Below are positions 17,424-26,331 of a stretch of DNA of 64,000 nt, piece by piece. The first letter of the stretch is position 1. Every line of letters starts with the position of its first letter. The position numbers and the translations under genes were made by a program. Source of the DNA: Asaia lannensis NBRC 102526 (GTDB lineage Bacteria; Pseudomonadota; Alphaproteobacteria; Acetobacterales; Acetobacteraceae); the NCBI RefSeq assembly GCF_024054035.1, contig NZ_JAMXQU010000001.1:248001-312000 (forward strand), written 5' to 3'. The notes under the pieces are model-generated. The model saw nothing but the letters and a program-made list of their open reading frames with translations, did no database searches and had not been told where the DNA came from.

Positions 17424-18788
17424 TTATCGAGAAATGGGTCGTGAAACTGGTTGTGGCTCAGCATATAGGGTGGCGCCGTGCCGGGGAACAGAGGTGGCGG
17501 TCAGGGCGGTGGCTTCGGCAAGACCGACGCCGAGCAGGGTGAACGCCCAGCCGCCCAGCGGCAGATTGAGAAAGTCGCTGGCGGAAGCGAGCGGCCATTC
17601 CTGAACGAAAAAGGCGGCGAAGAGGCCGATGCGCCAGGCGTGATGGGCGCCGTTTACAGGCCAGAGCGCACGCAGGCAGGCGAACACGAACCCACCGAAC
17701 AGGAAAAGCCCCGGTATGCCGGCATTGGTCAGGGCCTGCAGGTAGTGATTATGCGCATGCTGCACGCAGATTGTCGTTCCGCCCCCATCGCTGGCCGTGC
17801 TCAGCCAAGGCAGGCCATGTTGATAGGCCGGATTGGCGCAGGCATGACGAAAGGCGTCGTATCCAAGACCGGTGACGGGATGGGCCTGCGCCATGATGAC
17901 GGCGCGGGTGAACAGCAGCCCGTAATGGGATTGCCAGAAATGCGAAAGCTGGTGTGCCGCGAGCACGATAAGATGCTGAAAGGCCTGAGGCGCCAGGATG
18001 CGGGTCAGTAGCACCAGGATCGGCAGGCTGAGCGCGCCCATCAGTGCAGCAGGGCGCAAGGGGCGATAGAACAGCGCACAGACAGCAATACCGAGCGCTG
18101 TCAGCGCCATGGGAATACGCTGTCCGGCAAGAACCATGAGCCCCAGAACGAGAATGGCCAGCCCGCTCATGGCCAGAAAGGAACCGATCGACGGCGCGCG
18201 CTGTGCGCTCCCTTTGGCGACTGCCGGAGACGAACGGGCCACGAGCCAGGCGCAGCCCAGCATCATGACGGGCAGAACGAGACGGGAGAATGGCGCTGCG
18301 GCACGTGGATGCGCGTAGGGCCCGGTAAGCGTGCCATCGATATAGCGCGGGTAACCAAAGAGGTTGTGTCCGAATATGGCCTGCACCACGAATTGCAGAA
18401 CGAAATAGCCGCAGCAGGCAACCAGTACCCAGCGCATCGTCTCGCGCGATTTTTCGTCTCGCAGCGTCCAGACCTGAAGAGCTGCGGCCATCAATGGAAA
18501 ACGTATGGCCAGCAGGGCCTGGGTAAGCGCCTGAGAGGAGCCGAGACCGATATGGGGCAGGGAGCAGACAAGCTGCCACACCCACCAGAGCAGGGCGACA
18601 CGCACCCAGAACTGTCTGACCCAGCCCCAGCCGAGCCCTGTGGCCGAACGCACCAGCAGCCCTGCGGCCAGCAGATCCATCATGATCTCTGAAAACAGTC
18701 TGCCATGGGTCAGAAAGACCGGCAGGAGCAGAGTCGCCACGAAACCGAGGCGATCGAGCGCGGAGGTGAAGCGGATCGTGCGTGTCAT
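17424..18788 (-). CDS. O-antigen ligase / Wzy-type polymerase family protein
   Basis: A 454-residue polytopic inner-membrane protein with about a dozen hydrophobic spans. The periplasmic loop contains GYDAFRHACANPAY and CVQHAHNHYLQALTNAGIPG; the His-rich HAHNHYLQ element is the hallmark of the O-antigen ligase/polymerase superfamily (Wzy_C). These proteins attach polysaccharide to lipid A-core or polymerise repeat units at the periplasmic face. Ligase and polymerase cannot be told apart by sequence alone. It stands upstream of the COG0523 GTPase gene in the same direction, which is probably only co-transcription. Confidence 0.87.
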   Translation of the reverse strand: MTRTIRFTSALDRLGFVATLLLPVFLTHGRLFSEIMMDLLAAGLLVRSATGLGWGWVRQFWVRVALLWWVWQLVCSLPHIGLGSSQALTQALLAIRFPLMAAALQVWTLRDEKSRETMRWVLVACCGYFVLQFVVQAIFGHNLFGYPRYIDGTLTGPYAHPRAAAPFSRLVLPVMMLGCAWLVARSSPAVAKGSAQRAPSIGSFLAMSGLAILVLGLMVLAGQRIPMALTALGIAVCALFYRPLRPAALMGALSLPILVLLTRILAPQAFQHLIVLAAHQLSHFWQSHYGLLFTRAVIMAQAHPVTGLGYDAFRHACANPAYQHGLPWLSTASDGGGTTICVQHAHNHYLQALTNAGIPGLFLFGGFVFACLRALWPVNGAHHAWRIGLFAAFFVQEWPLASASDFLNLPLGGWAFTLLGVGLAEATALTATSVPRHGATLYAEPQPVSRPISR

Positions 18789-18928
18789 GATCTGCGGTGA
18801 TGCCCGGTCATGACGGGCGGCGCAAGTGAGGGCACGGGCGAGGCGCAGGTCAGGTGCAGATTAGGCAACGAAACCGTCTGCCCGTCGTATGAATCGTCAT
18901 ACGACCTCTATGTCAGGAGAGACATGTC

Positions 18929-19921
18929 ATGACGACCGATACGATCCACATCAGGAATATCGAGAAACCCGTCACCCGCATTGCGCTCGGGACCTGGGCC
19001 ATCGGTGGCTGGATGTGGGGCGGCCCCGACGATGACAACGCCATACGCACGATCCACAAGGCGATCGATAACGGCATCAATTTCATCGATACGGCCCCCG
19101 TTTACGGGTTCGGCCACAGCGAGGAGGTGATCGGGCGTGCACTCGAAGGCGGCAAGCGCGACAAGGTTGTGCTGGCCACGAAACTCGGTCTTGCCTGGAC
19201 CGAAGATCACAAGGTCTATCGTGACAGTCGCCCTGAACGCATACGCAAGGAGGTCGAGGATTCCCTGCGTCGCCTGAAAACGGATGTGATCGATCTCGAA
19301 CAGGTGCATTGGCCCGATGGCAAGACCCCTGTGGAAGAGACGGCTCACGAGCTGGAAAAGCTGCGTCAGGAAGGCAAGATACGGGCCATCGGTGTCAGCA
19401 ATTTCTCGGTTGCGGACATGGACCGCTTTGAGGCCGTGACCCCTATCAGCTCGATCCAGCCACCCTATAATCTGTTTGAGCGTGTCACGACCGAGCGCGA
19501 TATCCTGCCCTATGCCAAGGCGCATGACGCCATCGTAATGGCCTACGGTCCCCTCTGCCGCGGTTTGCTGGCTGGGAAGATGACGGAGGAAACGACTTTT
19601 CCGAAGGACGATCTGCGCAGCAGCGATCCGAAATTCCAGAAGCCCGTTTTCGGGCACTATCTGGCGGCAGTCGAAGAACTCAAGGCGATTGCGGCCCGTC
19701 ACAACAAGTCGATGCTGGCGCTCGCCATACGCTGGGTGCTGGACCAGGGGCCGACCGTCGCTCTGTGGGGTGCTCGCAAGCCTGAACAGATCGATGGTGT
19801 TTCAGAAGCCTATGGCTGGAATCTGACTGCGCAGGACAAGGCCGATATCGAAGCGATTCTGAGGAAGAACGTGCCCGATCCGATCGAGCCCGATTTCATG
19901 GCGCCGCCCCAGCGTAGCTGA
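18929..19921 (+). CDS. Aldo/keto reductase
   Basis: A 330-residue NAD(P)H-dependent aldo/keto reductase with a TIM-barrel fold. The catalytic tetrad is visible: Asp and Tyr in FIDTAPVYGFGHSEE, Lys in ATKLGL and His in QVHWPDG. The cofactor-binding GVSNFS and the C-terminal IRWVLDQGPTVALWGARKPEQ are typical of the group. It reduces aldehydes or sugars in the cytoplasm; the substrate is unknown. AGGAGA precedes the ATG. Acetic acid bacteria carry many such reductases for sugar and polyol metabolism. Confidence 0.9.
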   Translation: MTTDTIHIRNIEKPVTRIALGTWAIGGWMWGGPDDDNAIRTIHKAIDNGINFIDTAPVYGFGHSEEVIGRALEGGKRDKVVLATKLGLAWTEDHKVYRDSRPERIRKEVEDSLRRLKTDVIDLEQVHWPDGKTPVEETAHELEKLRQEGKIRAIGVSNFSVADMDRFEAVTPISSIQPPYNLFERVTTERDILPYAKAHDAIVMAYGPLCRGLLAGKMTEETTFPKDDLRSSDPKFQKPVFGHYLAAVEELKAIAARHNKSMLALAIRWVLDQGPTVALWGARKPEQIDGVSEAYGWNLTAQDKADIEAILRKNVPDPIEPDFMAPPQRS

Positions 19922-20085
19922 TCGCCTCGCAATGGCCCTGAAACGTTTGTCCGGAACAGGAAAATTGCGGCTGTCGCTTGTCACATCGATCAACGCCGCG
20001 CGATCCTGTGTCACATCGGGAACGAACAGGGCCGCCCCGTGTTAACGCCGCACAACGCATTACCTTTCTGAGAGGAACAAGAACA

Positions 20086-20553
20086 ATGCGCGCATTTACC
20101 CGTCGTGCCCTTGCTGCTTCCACTTTCGCTGCTGCGGCGCTGGCCGTCATGCCGGTCGCTCATGCTGACCCGAAAGCTCCCGATGCGCTCGGTACGCCTG
20201 TCGGCCATGTCACCCTGACAGCGAAGTCGGCTGATGTCGGCATTGGCTACACTTGGGGTCAGGGCACACTCACCTACGGCCACAAGACCTATCGCTTCAA
20301 GATTTCGGGCGGCAACATCGCGGCTGTCGGTTTCTCGAAGATCGAAGCGACCGGTGTGGTCTACAACCTCAAGACCCTGCATGATTTCGACGGTGGCTAC
20401 GGTGCGCTCAACGGCGACGCCACGCTCGATCGCGGGATCGGCGGCGCAGTGCTGAGCAACAGCAATGGCGTGAAGATCAAGATCACCACGGCAACGCGCG
20501 GTGCGCATCTTGCCGCAGGCGGTCAGGGTCTCTCTTTCCAGCTGGTCGACTGA
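20086..20553 (+). CDS. Secreted Gly-rich beta protein, unknown function
   Basis: A 155-residue exported protein. The signal peptide is clear (basic MRAFTRR, hydrophobic Ala-rich core, cleavage after AHA/AHAD). The mature part is rich in Gly, Thr and aromatic residues with alternating strands (IGYTWGQGTLTYGHKTYRFKI, GGYGALNGDATLDRGIGG), suggesting a beta-barrel or sandwich. There is a faint resemblance to periplasmic DUF1134/EipA-like proteins, but no assignment is justified. The start is the ATG at 20086, with AGAGGA upstream; a longer frame upstream lacks a signal peptide. A strong terminator follows. Confidence 0.82.
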   Translation: MRAFTRRALAASTFAAAALAVMPVAHADPKAPDALGTPVGHVTLTAKSADVGIGYTWGQGTLTYGHKTYRFKISGGNIAAVGFSKIEATGVVYNLKTLHDFDGGYGALNGDATLDRGIGGAVLSNSNGVKIKITTATRGAHLAAGGQGLSFQLVD

Positions 20554-20580
20554 GAGTCCCGTTCAGACTGAAGAGCAGGA

Positions 20581-20606
20581 AAAAGCGGCTTTCGGGCCGC
20601 TTTTTT
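20581..20606 (+). terminator. Rho-independent terminator
   Basis: AAAAGCGGC and GCCGCTTTT form a 9-bp stem with a 6-nt loop, followed by a run of T. It lies 28 bp past the stop of the secreted protein gene at 20086-20553. The stem has A on its left side, so it could also work for the minus strand. Confidence 0.85.
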
Positions 20607-20668
20607 CATGCCTGTGGGCCAGCCGGTTGTCGATGCTTGCTCTGCGCATCAGTCCTTTGCATGCCCGG

Positions 20669-21703
20669 CTATTTGGCATCTTTCAGCCACGCAGCCATGT
20701 GGTCGAGCATGTCAGCCCTTTTCATTGTGACCCATGCCTGAGCAGCGTCATGATCCCATTGTGGATAGGCGATGGATGCGAAACTCCCCCAAGCCTGCCG
20801 GTAGGCCTGAAAAGCTGTCTGCGCCTGTCTTATACCGTCGAAACCGATCGTCGTACCCCCGATGGCCTCATGGCCTGAAAGGCGGATAAGCGCATCGTTC
20901 ATGCGTGTATTGGCTGCCTGAAGCTGCATTTTTCCCAGGCGAGGCAGAGGCTTGCGTTCGAGGCGGCCAAGCATCTGCGTGAAGTCGCGCAGCTGTAACT
21001 GAACTTCCTGTATCTCGAAGGCTGAGCGAAGCGTGCCTGACAGATCCGTCTCGTTGGATGCTCTTGCCTCTCCCCAGAGTTTCTGCTGAGCGACAAGACG
21101 GGCGAAATAGGGCTTTGCCTTGGGGGACAGGGTCGCTGCGAAGGCGTCGATTATTGCGTTCAGGCTCTGGGTTTCAATCCGGGCATGGTGTGCTTCACAA
21201 AAGCCACCGGTCACCCCGGCAGTGGCATCGTCACAATAGTCGAATTCACGGCGATCGTTGCCGTCTGCCATGGCCTGCAGGTGGTCGACACGTTCCGTCC
21301 GTTCCGCAGGAGCGAAGGAACTCGTACAGGCTAGATGCTGGGCATATGGGATGTTCTGCTTTGCGCCCCTGCCATTGGCATAGATCATCATCAGCATATG
21401 GCGGCCGGAATAGCCACGAACAGCCTGTTCGTCTTCCCCGGCAGCTTCTGCAAAAGCGCAGTTTCGCGCCTGTGCGGGGTCGGCCTTTCTGCCGATTCCG
21501 AAATACAGAGCTTCGCTATCGCAGCCCTTCAAGCCGGCAAGATCGGCCGGTGAGGGCCTGTCACTATCGAGTGGTATGACACGGGCAACGGAAGCACAGA
21601 GTTCATCTGTACGAGACAGATTGGCCGTGTCGCGGTTTTCGGCAAAAGCGGCGCAGGGGAGAAGCATCCCGAGCGCGGCGGCAAGATGAAGAACGCGTGT
21701 CAT
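20669..21703 (-). CDS. Exported protein with LprI/DUF1311-like C-terminal region
   Basis: A ~344-residue protein starting with a signal peptide (MTRVLHLAAALGMLLPCAAFA); the Met at 21703 is preferred to one 20 codons earlier. The middle part has several Cys and an SEL1-like stretch (RHMLMMIYANGRGAKQN). The C-terminal half, with repeated helices ending in AYRQAWGSFASIAYPQW, resembles the lysozyme-inhibitor LprI N-terminal domain family (DUF1311), proteins of the periplasm. A lysozyme-inhibitor function is only suggested by this resemblance. It is flanked by a convergent secreted-protein gene and the cytochrome b561 gene. Confidence 0.7.
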   Translation of the reverse strand: MTRVLHLAAALGMLLPCAAFAENRDTANLSRTDELCASVARVIPLDSDRPSPADLAGLKGCDSEALYFGIGRKADPAQARNCAFAEAAGEDEQAVRGYSGRHMLMMIYANGRGAKQNIPYAQHLACTSSFAPAERTERVDHLQAMADGNDRREFDYCDDATAGVTGGFCEAHHARIETQSLNAIIDAFAATLSPKAKPYFARLVAQQKLWGEARASNETDLSGTLRSAFEIQEVQLQLRDFTQMLGRLERKPLPRLGKMQLQAANTRMNDALIRLSGHEAIGGTTIGFDGIRQAQTAFQAYRQAWGSFASIAYPQWDHDAAQAWVTMKRADMLDHMAAWLKDAK

Positions 21704-21844
21704 GGATCGGACACTCCGGAAAAACAGGAGCTCTTCCATGGCGCTGTGCGGCTGGCCTGACAAGCGATCCCGGTCGTTCTGACGGGTTCGTTATCCGTGT
21801 GGAATGGTCGACGGTCTTATTCTGGAAGCTCGATTTCGGCATTC

Positions 21845-22396
21845 TCAATCGGGCAGTGTCGTATCGGAATGGATCATGCTCTGCATGACGCCGTCGCGCC
21901 TTATCAGGAAATGGAACAGGGCTGCACCGCTGTGAGCCATGACGAGCGCGAAGAGGGTGAAGGCGAGAACCGTATGAGCCAGACGCAGCCAGCCCCAGAG
22001 TGCAGCATCGTGAGGCAGGATCGGAGGGAGCAGGAAGGCATTGCCGAAAACCGGGATGGGATAACCCCCTGCAGAGAGCATGGCCCATCCCACAAGGGGA
22101 AGAGCGATCATCAGGGCATAAAGAGCCCAGTGCGAGACGGTTGCCATGAATGCCATGAGAGCAGGCAGGCCATGCGGAAGAGGCGGGGGCGGGTGGATCC
22201 AGCGATTGACGAGCCTGAGCCCAACCAGAACGAAAATGACAAGACCGAGAGAACGGTGAAACGATACAAGACCGTGATAGGCAGGGCCGACGCTCGATGC
22301 CATGAACAGGCCCACGAACAGCATGACGAGAATGAGCACGGCCATCAGCCAGTGCAGCAGGCGCGATGTAAGCGCGAAAGCCTTATGTCCGTTCAC
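21845..22396 (-). CDS. Cytochrome b561 family protein
   Basis: A 183-residue four-helix di-haem b cytochrome of the inner membrane. Haem-ligand histidines are visible in LTSRLLHWLMAVL (helix 1), GLVSFHRSLGLVIF (helix 2), VSHWALYALM (helix 3) and RLAHTVLAFTLFALVMAHSG (helix 4). Such proteins pass electrons from quinol to periplasmic acceptors. The gene overlaps the end of the catalase-like gene (ATGA). Catalase-related peroxidase plus b561 is a recurrent pair in proteobacteria, so b561 probably feeds electrons to the partner. Confidence 0.92.
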   Translation of the reverse strand: MNGHKAFALTSRLLHWLMAVLILVMLFVGLFMASSVGPAYHGLVSFHRSLGLVIFVLVGLRLVNRWIHPPPPLPHGLPALMAFMATVSHWALYALMIALPLVGWAMLSAGGYPIPVFGNAFLLPPILPHDAALWGWLRLAHTVLAFTLFALVMAHSGAALFHFLIRRDGVMQSMIHSDTTLPD

Positions 22397-23511
22397 GAGG
22401 CTTTCTCCTGTTCCTTTTGATGCAACACGGCAGGTGTGATGGCAGGCCGGGGCGCAGGCTCGCGCGAACGCTCGGCGAAGGAACGCATATAAGTGGCAGA
22501 CCGGGCCTGAAGCACAGGATCGTTCGAGGCGCCGATACCGTCCGGTAGAACAAGGGGGTCGAACGTGATCCCGGTGCAGGCGCCTGTTTCTTCGCTGTCG
22601 ATTTTGTCGAGAGTCAGCGTACCGGCTTCGATCTGCCGGTCTTGCGCCGACCAGACCCTGCTCGGATCGTCGATCGTATCGCCCGGACCGGCCAGCGTGA
22701 TGACAAGCCTCCAGCGCAGGGGATGCGCGGAAAGGGTCTTGGCAAGCTGGACGAACAAGGCGTTTTCACCTGTTTCGGAGAGCGGAGCAGAGGGAATGGA
22801 CCCAGCCACCGGGGTTGTTGCGGGGGTCATTGCAACAGGGACCATTGCAAAACGCATGGGTGTGACAGCGCCTTTGCCGTCATGCAGCAGAAAACTGTCG
22901 AGACTGCGATAGGTATCGTTTTCGAAACCGCTGGTGATCGGTCGTGCAGCAAGGGCAGCTCCGGCTTCGGCAAAATGCGGATGCGCCGCCCTGAACGCGG
23001 TCATCCGGACAGGATCGGGTTTGCCGGTTCCTGGATCGGGACGCAGAGCCTGCTGCAGGGCCTGGAAATCCGCGGGGGTACTGACCGGAAAAAGCGGGAT
23101 GTCGTTAATCCCCATGCGCCATTCCTGTCCGTCGGCCTCACGCAGGCTCAGCGCAAGACTGCGTACCTTGCCGGGTGCGTCGGCCTGATAGGGCATACCG
23201 CCTGCCAGAGCGAACCGCCCGATGACCGGAACGCGATGGGAGCTGAAAAAAGATGCTGTAGAATAGGCCGTTGCGGCGCCGTTTCCTTCGAACCAGCCTG
23301 CAACGCAAACGCCTTTGGCATGATTGCGCCGGAATCCGGGGTGACGACCGTCCACCCCCTGAAGGGCGGCGATCAGCGTGTCCGGCGTCAGGCGATGCGG
23401 GCTGAACCATCCCCCAGCGAAGGCGAAACCCGCAAGCAGGATGCAGGGTAGAGACGCCACGCCGAGCCAGCGTGCAAGTCCGGCAGAAGGGCCGGGTGGT
23501 GTTTGAGCCAT
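22393..23511 (-). CDS. Catalase-related peroxidase (SrpA/YceI-neighbour type), membrane anchored
   Basis: A ~372-residue haem protein of the small catalase family. After MAQTPPGP an N-terminal hydrophobic segment (~14-35) anchors or exports it. The distal His lies in RRNHAKGVCVAGWF, the central GFENDTYRSLDSFLL matches the catalase-like core, and the proximal haem-ligand Tyr is in ARSATYMRSFAERSREP. It lacks the full length of a classical catalase (~480), as in SrpA-type peroxidases of the periplasm. The start at MAQTPP was chosen because the longer frame begins with a basic, non-signal stretch. It is coupled to cytochrome b561 and is divergent from sodC. Confidence 0.85.
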   Translation of the reverse strand: MAQTPPGPSAGLARWLGVASLPCILLAGFAFAGGWFSPHRLTPDTLIAALQGVDGRHPGFRRNHAKGVCVAGWFEGNGAATAYSTASFFSSHRVPVIGRFALAGGMPYQADAPGKVRSLALSLREADGQEWRMGINDIPLFPVSTPADFQALQQALRPDPGTGKPDPVRMTAFRAAHPHFAEAGAALAARPITSGFENDTYRSLDSFLLHDGKGAVTPMRFAMVPVAMTPATTPVAGSIPSAPLSETGENALFVQLAKTLSAHPLRWRLVITLAGPGDTIDDPSRVWSAQDRQIEAGTLTLDKIDSEETGACTGITFDPLVLPDGIGASNDPVLQARSATYMRSFAERSREPAPRPAITPAVLHQKEQEKAS

Positions 23512-23871
23512 GAAATTGCGCCTCAGGCATACGTCCCGACCGGTACGATATCGGTGAAAGGGGCGTCGCATTATGGAGGAAACGTTAGTGTAACGATGCG
23601 ACGGATGTTACGAAAATCTGTTTTAGAATCGACAGACCGTGCCGCCTTTTCAGCGGAGGGCTGCGAAGCGCTCTTGCAATGCATGAACGGCTCGGGTGGG
23701 TCGTGCGGAACGCTCTGGATGATGGGGGTTCGCGACGATTGCGAAGCCCTCTCAACTCAGGCAAGCTCGCCGCGTTTGTAAACCGGCGTATCGGCCGTCA
23801 TCCAGTCAACAGGCGATGCGTGACGATATGCTCCGGTCTGATTTTCCCCTTAATCCGTCGAGGTACGTTCC
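23512..23871. promoter_or_regulatory. Divergent intergenic region with inverted repeats (catalase-like / sodC)
   Basis: A 360-bp region without a credible gene. Next to the catalase-like gene it holds CGTTA-N3-TAACG (23583-23595) and GTAAC-N12-GTTAC (23590-23611), overlapping dyads that could be operator half-sites. Both flanking genes deal with reactive oxygen, so a shared regulator is plausible. No regulator gene lies nearby and no clear -10/-35 pair was identified. Confidence 0.35.
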
Positions 23872-24402
23872 ATGCGCTTTGCCCTGCACAAGATGCTGAC
23901 CCTTCTTCTTCTGGCCGGTACCGCTGGCGTGACCCAGGCCCATGCTGCAGAGACCGCAACAGGTACCCTGCTCGGTACGGACGGTAAACCTCATGGCACG
24001 ATTACAGTGACCGATGCGCCCAAGGGGGTTCTGCTGCGTGTTGTGGCCGAAGGGTTGCCTCCCGGATGGCACGGTATGCATTTTCATGAAAAGGGAAATT
24101 GTACCCCGCCGAAATTCATCAGTGCCGGGGGGCATGTCCATGCTGTCACACCGGTCGTGCATGGATTGCTCTCGCCGAACGCAACGGATTCAGGCGATCT
24201 GCCCAATCTCTATGTCGCCGGGGATGGCAGCGCGACGGTCGAGCTCTATTCCACGCTCGTGTCGCTGCATGGTGCGCAGGGTCGTCCGGCGCTCGAAGAT
24301 GCGGATGGGTCTGCGCTGGTCATTCATACAAGCCCGGACGATTATAAGACCCAGCCGATCGGTGGTGCCGGTGCACGTATTGCCTGCGCAGTGATCCACT
24401 AA
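23872..24402 (+). CDS. sodC: Periplasmic Cu/Zn superoxide dismutase
   Basis: A 176-residue exported SodC with a signal peptide (LLLLAGTAGVTQAHA). Copper ligands are the His pair in GMHFHEKGNC, the bridging His in SAGGHVH and the His in LVIHTSPDDY. The disulfide Cys pair is in KGNC and RIACAVI. Zinc ligands expected are the bridging His, the His of VVHGLLSP, a His that normally precedes xGDLP, and the Asp of GDLPNL. Here the third is Asp (TDSGDLP). GAGGT stands ahead of the start. It removes superoxide in the periplasm, next to the catalase-like peroxidase. Confidence 0.92.
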   Translation: MRFALHKMLTLLLLAGTAGVTQAHAAETATGTLLGTDGKPHGTITVTDAPKGVLLRVVAEGLPPGWHGMHFHEKGNCTPPKFISAGGHVHAVTPVVHGLLSPNATDSGDLPNLYVAGDGSATVELYSTLVSLHGAQGRPALEDADGSALVIHTSPDDYKTQPIGGAGARIACAVIH

Positions 24403-24486
24403 GCGGAAAGACTGTTCCCCAAAAGCGTTGTCGGCCTCTTCGCCGGGGTCGGAAGCCGTAAGGAGCCAGGGTGTCGAGGGCTGGGG

Positions 24487-25260
24487 TCAGAAGGGCAGTT
24501 TGTCGAAGCCGTGGAGGCTTGCACCGGTCAGCACCACTAGCTCGGCGATAATGGCCGTCGCTCCCAGCACGTCGCCTGTATAGCCACCGATCAGGCGGTA
24601 GGCGACGCTGCATAATCCCAGCGTGGCCAGACAGGCCATGAGAAACAGGGAAAGTGCACCCAGAACGGACAGAGAGCTTGCGATCAGCGCTGTCAGGACG
24701 ATGGCCACAAGCAGGCTGCGCGCAGGCAGATGACGCAGCTCATGGGCGAGGCCATCGGCCCTTGCCGGTCGGAGCCAGAGAAGCGGAAGCATGAGCGACA
24801 GGCGTGAAAATGCGCCTGCCGTAGCCAGTATCGAGACGATATGCAGCGGCTGGGCGGCCAAGGTGGTCATTGTGCCTCCGCGCAGCAGCATCAGCAGGCT
24901 TAATGCCAGACCGCCATAGCTGCCTATGCGGCTGTCGCGCATGATGTCGAGGCGACGCTCGGCGGTGCGGCCCCCGAAAAAACCGTCGACCGTATCGGCA
25001 AAGCCGTCTTCGTGCAGCGCGCCGGTCAGAAAGAGCTGAAAGGCGATGGCCCAGCCTGTGGCAACGATGGCGGGCATACCGAGCCAGATACAGCCAACCA
25101 TGACTGCGCCGGTCAAGGCACCTACGGCCCCCCCGATCAATGGCCAGCACCAGCTGGATCGTGCCAGATCGATCGCCCGGTCCGATGGATAGAGCCAGTC
25201 GGTGGGCAGGCGTGTCAGCAGGCTGAGGCCAGCAGCAAAATCCGCGCGGAATATGGGCAT
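24487..25260 (-). CDS. cobS: Adenosylcobinamide-GDP ribazoletransferase (cobalamin synthase)
   Basis: A 257-residue integral membrane enzyme that joins adenosylcobinamide-GDP and alpha-ribazole (phosphate) in the last assembly step. Family features: GLSLLTRLPTDWL at the N-terminus, WCWPLIGGAVGAL, the acidic metal motif LHEDGFADTVDGFFGG, and RIGSYGGLALSL. Several Leu/Ala-rich spans follow. Its ATG immediately follows the cobT stop with no gap, so both come from one transcript. Confidence 0.95.
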   Translation of the reverse strand: MPIFRADFAAGLSLLTRLPTDWLYPSDRAIDLARSSWCWPLIGGAVGALTGAVMVGCIWLGMPAIVATGWAIAFQLFLTGALHEDGFADTVDGFFGGRTAERRLDIMRDSRIGSYGGLALSLLMLLRGGTMTTLAAQPLHIVSILATAGAFSRLSLMLPLLWLRPARADGLAHELRHLPARSLLVAIVLTALIASSLSVLGALSLFLMACLATLGLCSVAYRLIGGYTGDVLGATAIIAELVVLTGASLHGFDKLPF

Positions 25261-26283
25261 CTAGCTCTTGATAGGTCGATTGTTCTGATCGTCTATGGCG
25301 AGATCGTCGAAACGGGCCATGCCATTGTGACAGGCGAGAGCCGCCCGCACAAGCGGGATGGCCAGTGCAGCGCCGGAGCCTTCTCCCAGACGCAGGGACA
25401 GATCGAGCAGAGGCGTCAGTCCCAGACGGGCAGCCAGATGGCGATGGCCCTGCTCGTGCGAGCAATGGCCAAGCATCGTATGATCGAGGGCTGTCGGGTC
25501 AAGCAGGGCAAGCGGTGCGACGGCCGCTGTGACGACAAAACCGTCCAGCAGGACAGGAATGCGATAGTGGCGTGCCGCCAGGGTCGCCCCGAGAAGGGCC
25601 GCCAGCTCCCAGCCGCCATAATGTCTTGCAAGAGCGAGTGGGGAATGATCGCGCCCATGTCGCGACAGGGCGCGATCGATGGCATTCGCCTTGCGTTGCA
25701 CACCCGCATCGTCAAGGCCCGCGCCGCGCCCGGCCCATGTCTGTCCATCGCCGCCGAACAGGGCTGCCGCAAGGGCCGCAGCGGCCGTCGTATTGCCAAC
25801 GCCCATTTCTCCCAGAGCCAGCAGATCGCATTGCGGGGAGACACTGTCATAGCCAGTCGAGACGGCGTGCAGGAATTCGGCTTCCGTCAGGGCGGGGGCA
25901 AGCGTCATATCCGCACTGGGGGTGAGAGAGGCCAGCTCCACAACGCGCAAGCCAGCATCGACCTCGCGCGCAAGCTGGTTGATCGCAGCACCTCCCTGAC
26001 GGAAATTGCGTATCATCGCTTCGGTGACGCTTGCGGGCCAGGCCGAAACGCCCTGAGCCAGCACGCCATGATTGCCGGCAAAAAGACAGATCTCGGCGCG
26101 TGCGATTGCGAGGGGACGCCATGCGCCGAACCATTTCACGATGTCCTCCAGCCTGCCGAGGCTGCCGGCCGGCTTCGTCAGTTGCGCATCCTGACGGACA
26201 AGCATGGCGATCGATGACGGATCGGCTGCCGTAAGGCTGGTGCAGGCTTCATGCAGGGCGTCGAGAGAACGAAAAGGTGACAT
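25261..26283 (-). CDS. cobT: Nicotinate-nucleotide-dimethylbenzimidazole phosphoribosyltransferase
   Basis: A ~340-residue enzyme that makes alpha-ribazole-5'-phosphate from nicotinate mononucleotide and 5,6-dimethylbenzimidazole. Recognisable parts: KPAGSLGRLEDIVKWFG, FAGNHGVLAQGVSAWP, MGVGNTTAAAALAAAL, GRGAGLDD and, near the C-terminus, RLGEGSGAALAIPLVRAA with the catalytic Glu region. The true start is MSPFRSLD at 26283; the open frame runs 87 codons further upstream, but that overlaps cobU on the other strand. With bluB in the same cluster the lower ligand can be made and attached. Confidence 0.95.
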   Translation of the reverse strand: MSPFRSLDALHEACTSLTAADPSSIAMLVRQDAQLTKPAGSLGRLEDIVKWFGAWRPLAIARAEICLFAGNHGVLAQGVSAWPASVTEAMIRNFRQGGAAINQLAREVDAGLRVVELASLTPSADMTLAPALTEAEFLHAVSTGYDSVSPQCDLLALGEMGVGNTTAAAALAAALFGGDGQTWAGRGAGLDDAGVQRKANAIDRALSRHGRDHSPLALARHYGGWELAALLGATLAARHYRIPVLLDGFVVTAAVAPLALLDPTALDHTMLGHCSHEQGHRHLAARLGLTPLLDLSLRLGEGSGAALAIPLVRAALACHNGMARFDDLAIDDQNNRPIKS

Positions 26284-26331
26284 GGGCCCTTTCTGTTGGG
26301 ATATACGCGGTTTCGCAAGAGGAACCGGGTC

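Noticed and set aside
16576-17604. 342-codon plus-strand open frame
   Set aside because: Antisense to the COG0523 GTPase; its protein has no domain-like features.
25012-26217. 401-codon plus-strand open frame
   Set aside because: Antisense shadow of cobS and cobT.
26284-26331. Cobalamin riboswitch between cobT and cobU
   Set aside because: Only 48 bp; no B12-box-like element.
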